Of a stretch of 64,000 nucleotides of DNA, positions 23,025-33,434 are shown piece after piece. The position numbers and the translations under genes are program-made. The notes beneath the pieces are model-generated. The model made no database searches. It saw nothing but the letters and a program-made list of their open reading frames with translations, and was not told the DNA's origin. Origin of the DNA: Curvibacter sp. (lineage in GTDB: Bacteria > Pseudomonadota > Gammaproteobacteria > Burkholderiales > Burkholderiaceae_C); assembly GCA_020248905.1 (NCBI GenBank), contig JADCGR010000049.1:1-64000 (forward strand), given 5' to 3'. Numbering within the stretch: position 1 is the first letter of the stretch; every line of letters begins with the position of its first letter.

Positions 23025-24729
23025 ATGAGCGCCCCAACGCAGCACGGTGTCCGACGCAGCAACCTGGGCCGCCTGCAGGAGATCGCAGGCGTGCTGGTGC
23101 GCCACGGCCTGGGCGAGCTGGTGCGCCGTTGGGGTCTGGCCGGCGCCCTGGCCAAGGCAGGCCACCAACTTCATTGGGACCACGCTGCGGATTTGGCCCA
23201 GTTGCCGCCGCCCGTGCAGCTGCGCAAGGCGCTGGAGGAACTCGGCCCCACCTTCGTCAAGCTCGGTCAGATCCTGGCCGGCCGGGCCGACATGTTCGGC
23301 CCCGAGTGGATTGCTGAATTCGAGAAACTGCATAGGCCACGTCCCCGCACTGCCTTTCGAGAACCTGCGGCCGCAGTTACGCGAAGACCTGGGCGGCGAG
23401 CCGGAGGAAGTCTTCGCGTGGTTCGACCCCGAGCCATTGGCTGCCGCGTCCATCGCCCAGGTGCACCGCGCCCGGCTGCACGACGGCACCGAAGTAGTCG
23501 TGAAGATCCGCCGCCCCGGCATTCGCGAGGTGATCGAGGCCGACCTGCACCTGCTCGACCGCCTGGCCGCTCTGGCCGAGGCGGAAATGCCCGCGCTTGC
23601 GCCCTACCGCCCACGCCTGCTGCTGCGCGAGTTCGGCCGCTCGCTGCACCGCGAGCTGGACCTGGCCAGCGAATGCCGCAGCGCTGAACGGCTGGCCAAG
23701 AACTTGGCGGCCTTTGCCTGGGTCAGCATCCCCCGCACCCACTGGGCCTGGACCCATGAGCGCGTCAACGTACAGGACTACGTGCAGGGCATCCCAGGCC
23801 AGGCGTTGGACCAACTGGCTGCCGCTGGCCTGGACCGCAGGCTGCTGGCGCGCCGCGGTGCGCAGGCCGTGCTCAAGATGATCGTGGAAGACGGCTTCTT
23901 CCATGCCGACCCGCACCCGGGCAACGTCTTTTATCTGCCCCAGCATGGCATCGCCTTCATTGACTTTGGCATGGTGGGCCATCTGTCGATGCGCCGGCGC
24001 CAGCAGTTGCTCAAGCTGTTGCTGGGCCTGGTGCAGCGCGAGCCGTCGTCCGTGGTGGACGTGCTTGTGGACTGGACGCGCGACGGCCACGCCGTGGCGC
24101 AGGAGCGGCTGGAGAGCGAGATCGAAGCCTTCATTGACCAGTATCACGGCACGCCTCTGGCCGAGCTCAGCCTGGGCGGGATGCTCGTGGACGTGACAAC
24201 CATCCTTCGCGAAAACCACCTGGCCCTGCCAGCGGACCTGGCCCTGCTGATCAAGACTTTCATCACGCTCGAAGGCCTGGGCCGCGGCTTGGACCCGGGC
24301 TTCCACATGGCCGTCGAGGCCCTGCCGCTGCTGCAGCAGGTCGTGCGCGCGCGCTACAGGCCCCAAGCGTTGGCCAAGCGCGCCTGGGGCTCATGGCGGC
24401 GCATGCTGGAAGTGGCCGAGCAACTGCCGCAGGACCTCGGGCGTCTGCTGCGCCGCGCGCGCCAGGGGCGCATGGGCCTGGACATCGAAAGCCGCTCGCT
24501 CAAGCGCGTGGGCGACCAGCTTGACCGCGCGGCCAACCGCCTGTCACTGGCGCTGATCGTCGCGGCGCTCATCATCGGCTCGTCCATCGTCATGACGGTT
24601 GGCGGCGGCCCCACACTGCTGGGTCTGCCAGCCTTCGGCCTGCTGGGCTTTGTGGGTGCGTGCGTTGGTGCAATCTGGCTCGGCCGCGCGATATGGCTCA
24701 GTCATCGGCACGATGACGAGGAACTTTAG
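23025..24729 (+). pseudogene. UbiB/AarF/ABC1 atypical kinase family, interrupted by an apparent +1 frameshift near 23335
   Basis: Frame 1 gives MSAPTQHG...LGPTFVKLGQILAGRADMFGPEWIAEFEKLH; the second frame resumes HVPALPFENLRPQLREDLGG..LAAASIAQVHRARL..VVVKIRRPGI..FHADPHPGNVFYL..IDFGMVGHL. Confidence 0.85.
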
Positions 24730-24765
24730 CCCTTCATCGCCCGGGCTTTCGCTGATCGAAAAAAC

Positions 24766-24792
24766 CCCAGTTTCCTGGCCAGTTGCCGAAAA
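24766..24792 (+). promoter_or_regulatory. candidate sigma-28 (FliA) promoter
   Basis: CCCAGTTT-N11-GCCGAAAA vs consensus TAAAGTTT-N11-GCCGATAA; upstream of the flagellin gene. Confidence 0.7.
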
Positions 24793-24882
24793 CAGTGATG
24801 TGGCGGTCTTTCCCGCAGGGCGGACCGTATGTGGGCCATGCGCCCGGTACTGTCACAAGGCAAACGGAATACGGAACCGATC

Positions 24883-26589
24883 ATGGCGATGGTCATCAAT
24901 TCGGGCATCCAGTCGCTGACGGCACAGAGGAATCTGGGCACCAGTCAGTCGTCCTTCGCCACGTCCATCCAGCGGCTGTCCAGCGGTTTGCGCATCAACA
25001 GCGCTCGCGACGATGCTGCGGGGCTTGCCATCTCTGAACGCTTCACCGCCCAGATCCGCGGCCAGAACCAGGCTATCCGCAATGCGAACGACGGCATCTC
25101 CATGCTGCAGACAGCCGAAGGCGCGACCTCGACCATCGCGGCCAACCTGCAACGCATCCGTGAGCTGGCTGTCCAGTCCTCCAATGCGACGAACGCCGCG
25201 ACCGACCGTCGTGCGCTGCAGCAGGAGGTCAACCAGCTGGCCTCGGAGATCGACCGCATCAGCGTGACCTCTGAATTCAACGGCCAGAAAATCTTCGACC
25301 AGTTGCGCAACAAGCGCTCGGGCTTCGCAGACGCAAACAAGGATCCGGTGCTCGAAGGCCTGCAGTACGGCTGGCTGGAGAGCAGCGAGGAAACCATAGC
25401 GAAGTACTACGGTCTGCGCGCCGACGGCGCCCAGCTCAACATTCGACTTTCCGGCTTCACGGACGGGCAGTTCGGCGTGCTGGCTTATGTGCAGGCCACC
25501 GGCTACGACGGGCAGGGCCGGGGCACCGGCTTGACCTTCCAGCTGGACCTGGCGGACTTCCCACCCCAGTTGCCCAACGGCGGTACGAATTCGCTTCTTT
25601 ACTCGGACCGCACCGTCATGCACGAGATCACGCATGCAGTGATGGCGCGCTCCACCAACTGGCAGGATCTCACCACCAATCATCTCTGGTTCGTGGAAGG
25701 GACAGCGGAGTTCATCCACGGTGGCGACGACTCCATCAAGCAGGCGCTGCAGACGCAGACCGCAGCACAGATCGTGACGGATGCGATGGGCTCCAACAGT
25801 TCGGCTCCTGGCTTTTATCCGGGCAACTATGCGGCGGTCCGCTACATGCATCAGCAGATCAAGGCCGCTGGTGGCAACGGTATCCGCGACGTGCTGGAGT
25901 ACCTGAACAAGAACCCGGGCTCGACACTCAACACCGCACTGGCGAACGCATCAAGTGGCGCCTTCACGAGCGCAGCGGATGCCAAAACCAAGTTCTCCGC
26001 AGCAGGCGCGGCATTCATCGCAACCTTTGATCTCAATAACGAGGATGTTGGCGCCATTGGCGGTGCCGACGTGGACGGGGGTACGGTGCGCTCGGCAGCA
26101 AGCACCGTCAAGGATTTCGGCAATCGCAGCGGTGAGGATGTGCTCCAGGGCTTCGCCGAGGACTGGGAACAGGTTAGCAAGGCCAGCGGCACCGGCAACT
26201 TTCAGTCCTTCCAAGTGGGTGCCAATGCCAACCAGACCATCAGCACCGCGATCGGAGCAGTCAACCTGGGCGCGCTGGGCCTGTCCCAGGTGGACATCAC
26301 CACCTACGAGAGTGCCAGCCTGGCCATGCGCCAGATCGATATCGCGCTGAACTACCTCAACGGCGAGCGCGCCAAGCTCGGCGCGCAGATGTCACGGTTT
26401 GAGAGCACCGTCAAGAACCTGCAAATCAGCAGCGAGAACCAGACCGCCAGCCGTTCGCGCGTGATGGATGCGGACTTCGCCAAGGAAACCGCAGCGCTCT
26501 CGCGTGCGCAGATCCTGCAGAACGCCGGAACTGCCATGGTGGCCCAGGCCAACCAGCTGCCGCAGCTCGTGCTTACGCTGCTACGTTGA
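24883..26589 (+). CDS. proteolytic flagellin (flagellinolysin-type: flagellin D0/D1 with inserted zinc-metallopeptidase-like domain)
   Basis: N-terminal [54 protein letters not shown] and C-terminal [54 protein letters not shown]; inserted region has MHEITHAVM (HExxH, 25621-25635) and downstream WFVEGTAEF. Confidence 0.93.
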   Translation: MAMVINSGIQSLTAQRNLGTSQSSFATSIQRLSSGLRINSARDDAAGLAISERFTAQIRGQNQAIRNANDGISMLQTAEGATSTIAANLQRIRELAVQSSNATNAATDRRALQQEVNQLASEIDRISVTSEFNGQKIFDQLRNKRSGFADANKDPVLEGLQYGWLESSEETIAKYYGLRADGAQLNIRLSGFTDGQFGVLAYVQATGYDGQGRGTGLTFQLDLADFPPQLPNGGTNSLLYSDRTVMHEITHAVMARSTNWQDLTTNHLWFVEGTAEFIHGGDDSIKQALQTQTAAQIVTDAMGSNSSAPGFYPGNYAAVRYMHQQIKAAGGNGIRDVLEYLNKNPGSTLNTALANASSGAFTSAADAKTKFSAAGAAFIATFDLNNEDVGAIGGADVDGGTVRSAASTVKDFGNRSGEDVLQGFAEDWEQVSKASGTGNFQSFQVGANANQTISTAIGAVNLGALGLSQVDITTYESASLAMRQIDIALNYLNGERAKLGAQMSRFESTVKNLQISSENQTASRSRVMDADFAKETAALSRAQILQNAGTAMVAQANQLPQLVLTLLR

Positions 26590-26606
26590 CGGCGCTCACC
26601 CCCGTA

Positions 26607-27602
26607 TCACAGCATGAGGATCGTGCTGCCCGTGGTCTTGCGGGCTTCGAGATCGCGGTGCGCCTGCTGCACCTGCTCCAGCGGGTAGCGCTGCTCGATG
26701 TGGATCTTCACCTTGCCGCTACCGACCATCGAGAAAAGGTCGTCGGCCATGGCCTGCGTGCCCTCGCGGGTGGCGATGTGGGTGAACAGGGTCTGGCGCG
26801 TCACGTAGATGGAACCCTTGGCACCCAGGCTGCCCGGCGCAAAAGGCGGCACCACGCCCGACGAATTGCCAAAGCTGGCCATCAGACCGAAGGGACGCAG
26901 GCAGTCCAGCGATTTGTCCCAGGTGTCCTTGCCCACAGAGTCATAGACCACCTTCACGCCCCTGCCGCCGGTGATGTCCTTCACGCGCGCCACAAAGTCT
27001 TCGGTGTTGTAGTTGATCACGTGGGCGGCACCGTTGGCCTTGGCGAGCGCGCATTTGGCATCCGAGCCTGCCGTGCCGATGAGCTGCAGGCCAAGGGCGC
27101 GCGCCCACTGGCAGGCGATCAGGCCCACGCCCCCGGCCGCAGCATGAAACAGCACGTGGTCGCCAGCTTGCAGGCCCTCGACCGGACGCGCCTTGTTGAG
27201 CAGGTACTGCGCGGTCAGGCCCTTGAGCATCATGGCGGCGCCCGTCTCGAAAGAAATGTTGTCTGGCAGCTTGCAGACGCATTTGGCCGGCATCACGCGC
27301 ACGTCGCAGTACGCACCCGGCGGCTGGCTGGCATAGGCTGCGCGGTCGCCCTCCTTCAGGTGCGTCACACCCTCGCCCACGGCCTCGATGATGCCTGCCG
27401 CTTCCATGCCCAGCTGCGCCGGCAGGGGCAGCGCATAGACGCCGCTGCGCTGGTAGACGTCGATGAAGTTCAGTCCGCAGGCCTGATGGCGGATACGGAT
27501 CTCGCCCGGCCCGGGCTGCCCCACGCTCACCTCGACGATCTTCATTTCCTCGGGGCCGCCGTGCTGGTTGATGCGAACGGCGCGAAAAAGGTTCTGGCTC
27601 AT
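26607..27602 (-). CDS. quinone oxidoreductase (zinc-independent MDR family)
   Basis: GLNFIDVYQRSGVYALPLPAQLGMEAAGIIEAVGEGV; GGVGLIACQWARALGLQLIGT. Confidence 0.92.
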   Translation of the reverse strand: MSQNLFRAVRINQHGGPEEMKIVEVSVGQPGPGEIRIRHQACGLNFIDVYQRSGVYALPLPAQLGMEAAGIIEAVGEGVTHLKEGDRAAYASQPPGAYCDVRVMPAKCVCKLPDNISFETGAAMMLKGLTAQYLLNKARPVEGLQAGDHVLFHAAAGGVGLIACQWARALGLQLIGTAGSDAKCALAKANGAAHVINYNTEDFVARVKDITGGRGVKVVYDSVGKDTWDKSLDCLRPFGLMASFGNSSGVVPPFAPGSLGAKGSIYVTRQTLFTHIATREGTQAMADDLFSMVGSGKVKIHIEQRYPLEQVQQAHRDLEARKTTGSTILML

Positions 27603-27694
27603 GTCGTGTCTCCGGGTTTACTGGGGATGGGTCGAATTCTACGGAACTCCCTGGCACCACGCCGCCTGGGCGCACACATGCGGCACTTGCTAAA

Positions 27695-28609
27695 GTGCGG
27701 GGCATGCACGCCCGACTGAGCCCCTCCACCGCCCTGCTGCTGACCCTGCCGCCCCTGATGTGGGCCGGCAACGCCGTAGTCGGCCGCGCGGTCGCCGACC
27801 TGATCCCGCCCATGACGCTCAACCTGCTGCGCTGGACGCTGGCCGGGCTCATCCTGCTGCCGCTGGCGGCCTGGGTGCTGCGCCCGGGTAGCGGGCTGTG
27901 GACCCACTGGCGGCGTTTCTGCTGGCTCGGGCTGCTGAGCGTGGGGGTCTACAACGCGCTGCAGTACCTGGCGCTCAAGACCTCATCGCCGATCAACGTC
28001 ACGCTGGTGGCGGCGAGCATGCCGATCTGGATGCAATTGGTCGGACGACTGTTTTTCGCCGCGCCTGTATCGCGTCGCCAGCTGCTGGGAGCGCTGCTGT
28101 CCATCAGCGGGGTGCTGCTCGTGCTCAGCCGCGGGCAATGGCAGACCCTGCTGGAGGTGCATCTCGTGCCGGGCGACGTCTACATCCTGATCGCCGCGAT
28201 CTGCTGGGCCTTCTACAGCTGGATGCTGGCGCGCCCGGGCGACGAGCCCGTGCACATCCGCAGTGACTGGGCGGCTTTCCTCATGGTCCAGATCGTTTAC
28301 GGCCTGGTCTGGTCGGCGCTGTTTGCCGGCGGTGAGTGGCTGGTCGTGGACCAGCCCGTCGTCTGGGGCTGGCCGCTGGTGGCGGCGCTGGTCTTTGTCG
28401 CCGTTGGCCCGGCCATCCTCGCCTATCGGGCCTGGGCCATCGGCGTGAAGCGCGCAGGCCCCACGGTTGCGAGTTTCTTTGGCAATCTCACGCCCCTGCT
28501 GGCCGCAGTCATGTCCACCCTGCTGCTGGGCGAGCTGCCGCAGCTCTTCCACGCTGCCGCTTTTGTGCTCATCGTCTGCGGCATCGTGGTGTCATCGGTC
28601 AGGCGATAG
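27695..28609 (+). CDS. EamA/DMT family transporter
   Basis: Ten-TM hydrophobic profile; PPLMWAGNAVVGRAVADLIPPMTLNLLRW. Confidence 0.88.
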   Translation: MRGMHARLSPSTALLLTLPPLMWAGNAVVGRAVADLIPPMTLNLLRWTLAGLILLPLAAWVLRPGSGLWTHWRRFCWLGLLSVGVYNALQYLALKTSSPINVTLVAASMPIWMQLVGRLFFAAPVSRRQLLGALLSISGVLLVLSRGQWQTLLEVHLVPGDVYILIAAICWAFYSWMLARPGDEPVHIRSDWAAFLMVQIVYGLVWSALFAGGEWLVVDQPVVWGWPLVAALVFVAVGPAILAYRAWAIGVKRAGPTVASFFGNLTPLLAAVMSTLLLGELPQLFHAAAFVLIVCGIVVSSVRR

Positions 28610-28650
28610 CGACAAAGACCCGAACACAGTGCTATGAGACCCGGGCACCG

Positions 28651-28743
28651 GTGGAGCTGGCTTTGCCAGGCCGCAGGGTGCGTCTACCTCCCGCCGCAGG
28701 CGAAAGAGGGAAAAGCGGCGTCAGCCGCTTGGAGGATGCTGAC
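28651..28743. repeat. dispersed intergenic repeat, divergent copy (GAGCTGGCTTTGCCAGGCCGC core)
   Basis: Core similar to 29627, 32317 and 47052 copies; abuts minus-strand SDR stop codon. Confidence 0.5.
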
Positions 28744-29532
28744 TCAATACGTCCCCGGGTAAGCCCCGCCGTCGACCAGCACGTTCTGGCCGTTGATGTA
28801 GCCGCCCTGCTGACTGCACAGGAAGGCGCAGATCGCACCGAATTCCTCGGGCGTTCCGAAGCGCTGCGCCGGGATGGTCATGCGGCGTGCATTGGCAACG
28901 TCTTCCACGGGCTTGCCGGTCTTCTGCGCTGCGCCCTGCATGGTGTGCCGCAGGCGGTCGGTGTCGAAGGCGCCCGGCAGCAGGTTGTTGATGGTTACGC
29001 CCCGCGCAGCCGTCTTGGGATTGCGGGCCACACCAGCCACGAAACCAGTCAGGCCGCTGCGTGCACCATTAGACAGACCCAGGATATCGATCGGCGCCTT
29101 CACCGCGCTGGAAGTGATGTTGACGATGCGCCCGTAGCCGCGCGCGGCCATGCCGTCGATGGTGGCCTTGATGAGCTCGATGGGGGTGAGCATATTGGCA
29201 TCGACTGCCTTGAGCCAGGCCTCGCGGTCCCAGTCACGGAAGTCGCCAGGCGGCGGCCCACCAGCGTTGGTAACCACGATATCGAAGTCCTTGCGCTGCG
29301 CGAAGACGGCCGCACGCCCTTGGGCGGTCGTGATGTCCACGGGCACGGCGACGACCTGCACGCCTGGCGCATCGGACCTCAGCGTGGCGGCGGCTGAATG
29401 CAGCGCGTCGGTACCGCGCGCCACGATCACCACGTTCACGCCCTCACGCGCCAGCGCCAGCGCGCAGCCGTAGCCCAAGCCCTTGCTGGCACCGCCGACC
29501 AGCGCCCACTTGCCTGTAATTCCGAGATCCAT
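28744..29532 (-). CDS. SDR family oxidoreductase
   Basis: GKWALVGGASKGLGYGCALALAREG; NITSSAVK; EFGAICAFLCSQQGGYINGQNVLVDGG. Confidence 0.92.
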   Translation of the reverse strand: MDLGITGKWALVGGASKGLGYGCALALAREGVNVVIVARGTDALHSAAATLRSDAPGVQVVAVPVDITTAQGRAAVFAQRKDFDIVVTNAGGPPPGDFRDWDREAWLKAVDANMLTPIELIKATIDGMAARGYGRIVNITSSAVKAPIDILGLSNGARSGLTGFVAGVARNPKTAARGVTINNLLPGAFDTDRLRHTMQGAAQKTGKPVEDVANARRMTIPAQRFGTPEEFGAICAFLCSQQGGYINGQNVLVDGGAYPGTY

Positions 29533-29626
29533 GCTGTTGGTCCTGTGAGTGAAAGTTGAACAGCTGAAATGATACGGGCGGTGCTTACACCCCGATCGAC
29601 CCAGGCTTTCATGCCAGATCACTCGC

Positions 29627-29713
29627 GGAACCGGTTCGGCCGGGCGGCTGAGTACGACCCCTGAAAGGGGTTAGCGTAGCGACACGTAGTGTGCACGCAG
29701 CTTGGGGGGTGGT
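29627..29713. repeat. dispersed intergenic repeat (GGAACCGGTTCGGCCGGGCGGC core)
   Basis: Shared core; abuts stop codon of minus-strand EamA gene. Confidence 0.6.
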
Positions 29714-30619
29714 TCATCTCGCGCGGCTGAAGACGAAGATACCCAGGAGGACGAGCACGGTCCCCGCAACGACCCACGCCGTGAAAGGCTCCCCGAGCAG
29801 CCACACCCCCATGAGGATGGTAGACATCGGCCCCACCATGCCAGCCTGAGCGGTTGCGCCCGCGCCGACGCGCTCGATGGCCATCATCACCAGCAATACC
29901 GGCACGGCCGTGCAGGCAGTGGCATTGAGCAGCGAGAGCCAGATCACCTCAGGGGCCACCTGCGCTGCCGCCAGCGGGCGCAGCAGCAAGAACTGACCGA
30001 TGCACAGCACGCAGGCCACGCTGGTGGCCAGGCCCACGAGGCGCAGCGATCCCAGGCGCTGCACCAGCTCGCCGCTGTAGCTGAGATACACCGCGTAGCT
30101 GATCGCGCTAAGGAAAACCAGCAGCGAGCCCCAGGCGACGTCGTGCCCCTCCAGCCCCACTTCGTGACCAAAGACCAGCAACACGCCCGCATAGCTCACC
30201 ACCATGCCCAGGGCCTGTGTGCGGCCCACGCGCCGGCGATAAAGCATCCAGCCGATCAGCAGCACCAGCGTGGGCGTGAGATAAAGGATGAGCCGCTCCA
30301 GCGACGCCGTGATGTAGGCCAGCCCCGCAAAGTCCAGGAAGCTCGCGAGGTAGTAGCCACAGAAACCGAGGCCCAGCACACCCAGGCGGTCGCGGCGGGT
30401 CAGCGCGGCTTGGCCCCGGCTTGCCCACCAGGCCATGGCCAGGAAGAGCGGCAGCGCGAAGAGCATGCGGTACATGATGAGCGTGACCGCATCCACACCA
30501 TGGCGGTAGGCCAGCTTGACGATGATGGCCTTGCCGCTGAAGGCCACCGCACCAGCCATAGCCAAGGCAAGACCAGGCACTATATTTTCAGGAGTACCCG
30601 TCTTTCCGCCCACGCTCAT
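29714..30619 (-). CDS. EamA/DMT family transporter
   Basis: Ten-TM profile; LAYITASLERLILYLTPTLVLLIGWML. Confidence 0.88.
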   Translation of the reverse strand: MSVGGKTGTPENIVPGLALAMAGAVAFSGKAIIVKLAYRHGVDAVTLIMYRMLFALPLFLAMAWWASRGQAALTRRDRLGVLGLGFCGYYLASFLDFAGLAYITASLERLILYLTPTLVLLIGWMLYRRRVGRTQALGMVVSYAGVLLVFGHEVGLEGHDVAWGSLLVFLSAISYAVYLSYSGELVQRLGSLRLVGLATSVACVLCIGQFLLLRPLAAAQVAPEVIWLSLLNATACTAVPVLLVMMAIERVGAGATAQAGMVGPMSTILMGVWLLGEPFTAWVVAGTVLVLLGIFVFSRAR

Positions 30620-30621
30620 GC

Positions 30622-32244
30622 TCAGAAGCCGGCCGCGAGCCCGTCGCGTCTTGGGTCACTGGCCGCGACGTAGCCTTCGACCCTCGGATCGCCGGCGCGC
30701 CAGATGAACTGCCCTGCCCCGAAGTCCTGGTAGGAATCATTGATGACTTCCATGCGGTGGCCGCGCGCCGCCAGGCCCTCGATGGCCGCGCGGTTCATGC
30801 TGGCCTCGACATTGATGTCAAATCCTGCGTTGTAGCGCCAGCGCGGGGCGTCGCAGGCGGCCTGGGGGTTCTGGCCATAGTCCAGCATGCGCACGAGGGT
30901 CTGCAGATGGCCCTGCGGCTGCATATTGCCGCCCATCACGCCGAAGCTCATCACGGGCTGACCGTCTTTTGTAAGGAAGGCGGGGATGATGGTATGGATG
31001 GGGCGCTTGCCCGGCGCCACGAGGTTGGCCCGGTTGTGGCCCCTTGGATCCGTGTTGAAGCCATGGCCGCGGTTCTGCAGGCTGATGCCAAAGGTGGGTT
31101 CCACGCAGCCTGACCCGAAGCCCATAAAGTTGCTCTGGATGAAGCTGATCATCATGCCGTTTTCATCAGCCGCACTCAGGTAGATGGTCCCGCCCCTGAC
31201 CGGGTTGCCGGCCTTGAAATCCCGCGCCCTCTTCGGGTCGATCAGCTTTGCGCGGCTGGCCAGGTAAGCGTCGTCCAGCATCTGCGCGGGGGTGAGCTCC
31301 ATGGCGGAAGGCTCGGCCACATAACGGTAGACGTCCGCGAAGGCCAGCTTCATGGCCTCGATCTGCAGGTGCTGGGTATCAACGCCATCCACAGGCAGGG
31401 ACGCGAGATCGAAATAGTTGAGGATGCCCAGCGCGATCTGCGCCGCGATGCCCTGGCCGTTGGGTGGAATCTCGTGCAGGGTGTAGCCGCGGTAGTTCTT
31501 GGCCAGGGGCTGTACCCACTCGGGTCGGTAGGCCGCCAAGTCGCTCGCCTTAAGCACGCCCCCGGCTTCGGTCGCAAACTTCTCCAGGGCCTGAGCGATC
31601 TCGCCGCGATAGTAGGCCTCGCCCCGGGTTTGGGCGATGAGGCGCAGCGCGCGCGCTGCTGCCGGGAACTTGAACAGCTCGCCCACCTTGGGCGCGCGGC
31701 CCCAGGGCAGGAAGCTCTGCGCGAAACCGAGCTGGCTCTGCAACTCGGGCGTGGCCGCAGCCCACTTCTGCTGAACCACCACGGGCAGCAGGTAGCCGCG
31801 CTCGGCGATCTCGATGGCCGGCTCCAGCAGGTCGGCAAAGGGGAGCTTGCCGAAACGCTCGCTCAGGGCGGCCCAGGCAGAGACGGCGCCAGGCACGGTG
31901 ACGGTATCGATGCCGCGCTTCGGAGGCGTCTTCAGGTCGGTGCCGTACTTGCGGTGGAAGTAATCGGGCGTCCACCCCTGCGGCGCGCAGCCCGAGGCAT
32001 TGAGGCCGTGCAGTTCCTTGCCGTCCCAGAGGATGGCGAAGGCATCGCTGCCCAGCCCGTTGCTCACCGGCTCGGTCAGCGTAATGGTTGCGGCCGCAGC
32101 AATGGCAGCATCCACTGCGTTGCCGCCCTTTTGCAACATGCGCAGGCCGGCCTGAGCCGCCAGGGGATGCGAGGTGGAGACCACGTTGCGCGCGAAAACC
32201 GGCAGCCGGGTGCTGGAATAAGGGTTTCTGTAATTGAAGTTCAT
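30622..32244 (-). CDS. ggt: gamma-glutamyltransferase family protein
   Basis: VVSTSHPLAAQAGLRMLQKGGNAVDAAIAAAATITLTEP; GGTIYLSAADENGMMISFIQSNFMGFGSG. Confidence 0.93.
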   Translation of the reverse strand: MNFNYRNPYSSTRLPVFARNVVSTSHPLAAQAGLRMLQKGGNAVDAAIAAAATITLTEPVSNGLGSDAFAILWDGKELHGLNASGCAPQGWTPDYFHRKYGTDLKTPPKRGIDTVTVPGAVSAWAALSERFGKLPFADLLEPAIEIAERGYLLPVVVQQKWAAATPELQSQLGFAQSFLPWGRAPKVGELFKFPAAARALRLIAQTRGEAYYRGEIAQALEKFATEAGGVLKASDLAAYRPEWVQPLAKNYRGYTLHEIPPNGQGIAAQIALGILNYFDLASLPVDGVDTQHLQIEAMKLAFADVYRYVAEPSAMELTPAQMLDDAYLASRAKLIDPKRARDFKAGNPVRGGTIYLSAADENGMMISFIQSNFMGFGSGCVEPTFGISLQNRGHGFNTDPRGHNRANLVAPGKRPIHTIIPAFLTKDGQPVMSFGVMGGNMQPQGHLQTLVRMLDYGQNPQAACDAPRWRYNAGFDINVEASMNRAAIEGLAARGHRMEVINDSYQDFGAGQFIWRAGDPRVEGYVAASDPRRDGLAAGF

Positions 32245-32316
32245 GGGGACTGATCGACGCTGCCATTGGACGAAGAAGCGAAAGTGCGTGCACGAAGGAC
32301 CAAACGGGGACGCTGT

Positions 32317-32394
32317 GGAACCGGCTTGGCCGGGCCACTGACGTCGTCTCCCTCGGGGGGAGGGCGCCCTTTGGGGCGACTCAGGGGGGCTGCT
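32317..32394. repeat. dispersed intergenic repeat (GGAACCGGCTTGGCCGGGCC core)
   Basis: Shared core; abuts stop codon of minus-strand tctC-like gene. Confidence 0.6.
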
Positions 32395-33360
32395 TTAGTC
32401 CGCAGTTATTTTGCGCTCGTTGATGATCTTCTTCCACTTGGCCGACTCGGCCTTGACCGTGGTCGCGAAGGCCTGCGGCGTACCGCCGGTGACTTCAGCA
32501 CCCAGTCGCGAGAAACGGTCGCGGAGCTCCGGCTCGGCCAGGGCGGCGTTGACGGCCTCGTTGACACGGGTGACCACCTCGGGGGGCAGGCCGCGCGGGC
32601 CATAGATACCAAACCAGGTGACCGACTCAAAGCCCGGCAATACCTCGGCCACGGCCGGCAGCTCAGGCACCAGGGAACTGCGCTTGAGACTGGTCACGGC
32701 CAGCGCGCGCAGCTTGCCGTCGCGCACGTTCGGCATGCCTGAGACCACCGAATCAAAAAGCACGTCGACCTTACCGCTCACGAGATCGGCAATCGACAGT
32801 CCTGTGCCACGGTAAGGAATGTGGACCAGGAAGGTGCCCGTCATGGCCTTGAAGTTTTCGGTGGACAGGTTGGATATCGTACCGTTGCCGCTGGAGGCGT
32901 AATTCAGCCGCCCGGGATTCTTGCGCGCGTGGTCGATGAACTCCTGCACCGTACGCGCCGGGGAGCTCAGGGGCACCAGAATGACCTGGGGCGAACTGGC
33001 CACGTAGACGATGGGCGTGAAATCGGTCTCGACGTTGTAGGGGATCTTGGGGTTGAGGGACGGGCCGATGCTGTGCGTGCTTGACGTGGTCAGCAGCAGG
33101 GTGTAGCCATCCGGCGCCGCCTGTGCGCCGGCGAGTGCGCCGATGGTTCCGCCCGCGCCGGGACGGTTTTCCACCACGACGGACTGGCCCAGCTTCTTGC
33201 CGAGTTCCTGGGAAAGCGCCCGCGACAGGATGTCGGTGGCGCCACCGGCGGGAAAGGGCACGATCAGGCGCAGGGGCTTGGACGGCCAGGTCTGGGCCGG
33301 CAGAGGCAGTGCCAGCGACAGGCCGAGCGCCGCCAGCAGGGACAACAGTTTGGATTTCAT
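32395..33360 (-). CDS. tripartite tricarboxylate transporter substrate-binding protein (Bug/TctC family)
   Basis: Signal peptide; WPSKPLRLIVPFPAGGATDILSRALSQELGKKLGQSVVVENRPGAGGTIGA. Confidence 0.95.
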   Translation of the reverse strand: MKSKLLSLLAALGLSLALPLPAQTWPSKPLRLIVPFPAGGATDILSRALSQELGKKLGQSVVVENRPGAGGTIGALAGAQAAPDGYTLLLTTSSTHSIGPSLNPKIPYNVETDFTPIVYVASSPQVILVPLSSPARTVQEFIDHARKNPGRLNYASSGNGTISNLSTENFKAMTGTFLVHIPYRGTGLSIADLVSGKVDVLFDSVVSGMPNVRDGKLRALAVTSLKRSSLVPELPAVAEVLPGFESVTWFGIYGPRGLPPEVVTRVNEAVNAALAEPELRDRFSRLGAEVTGGTPQAFATTVKAESAKWKKIINERKITAD

Positions 33361-33434
33361 GGCAAGGCCTCCGGCGACAAGTGAAAGCGGCACCCGCAGG
33401 TGCCGTCTCAGTGTAACGAACAGGGGCGGGGCGA

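Noticed and set aside
24829-24882. Upstream ATG giving [18 protein letters not shown] before the flagellin
   Set aside because: Flagellins start with M-A-x-V-I-N; the conserved start at 24883 (or 24889) is much more plausible and the extension would spoil the export signal.
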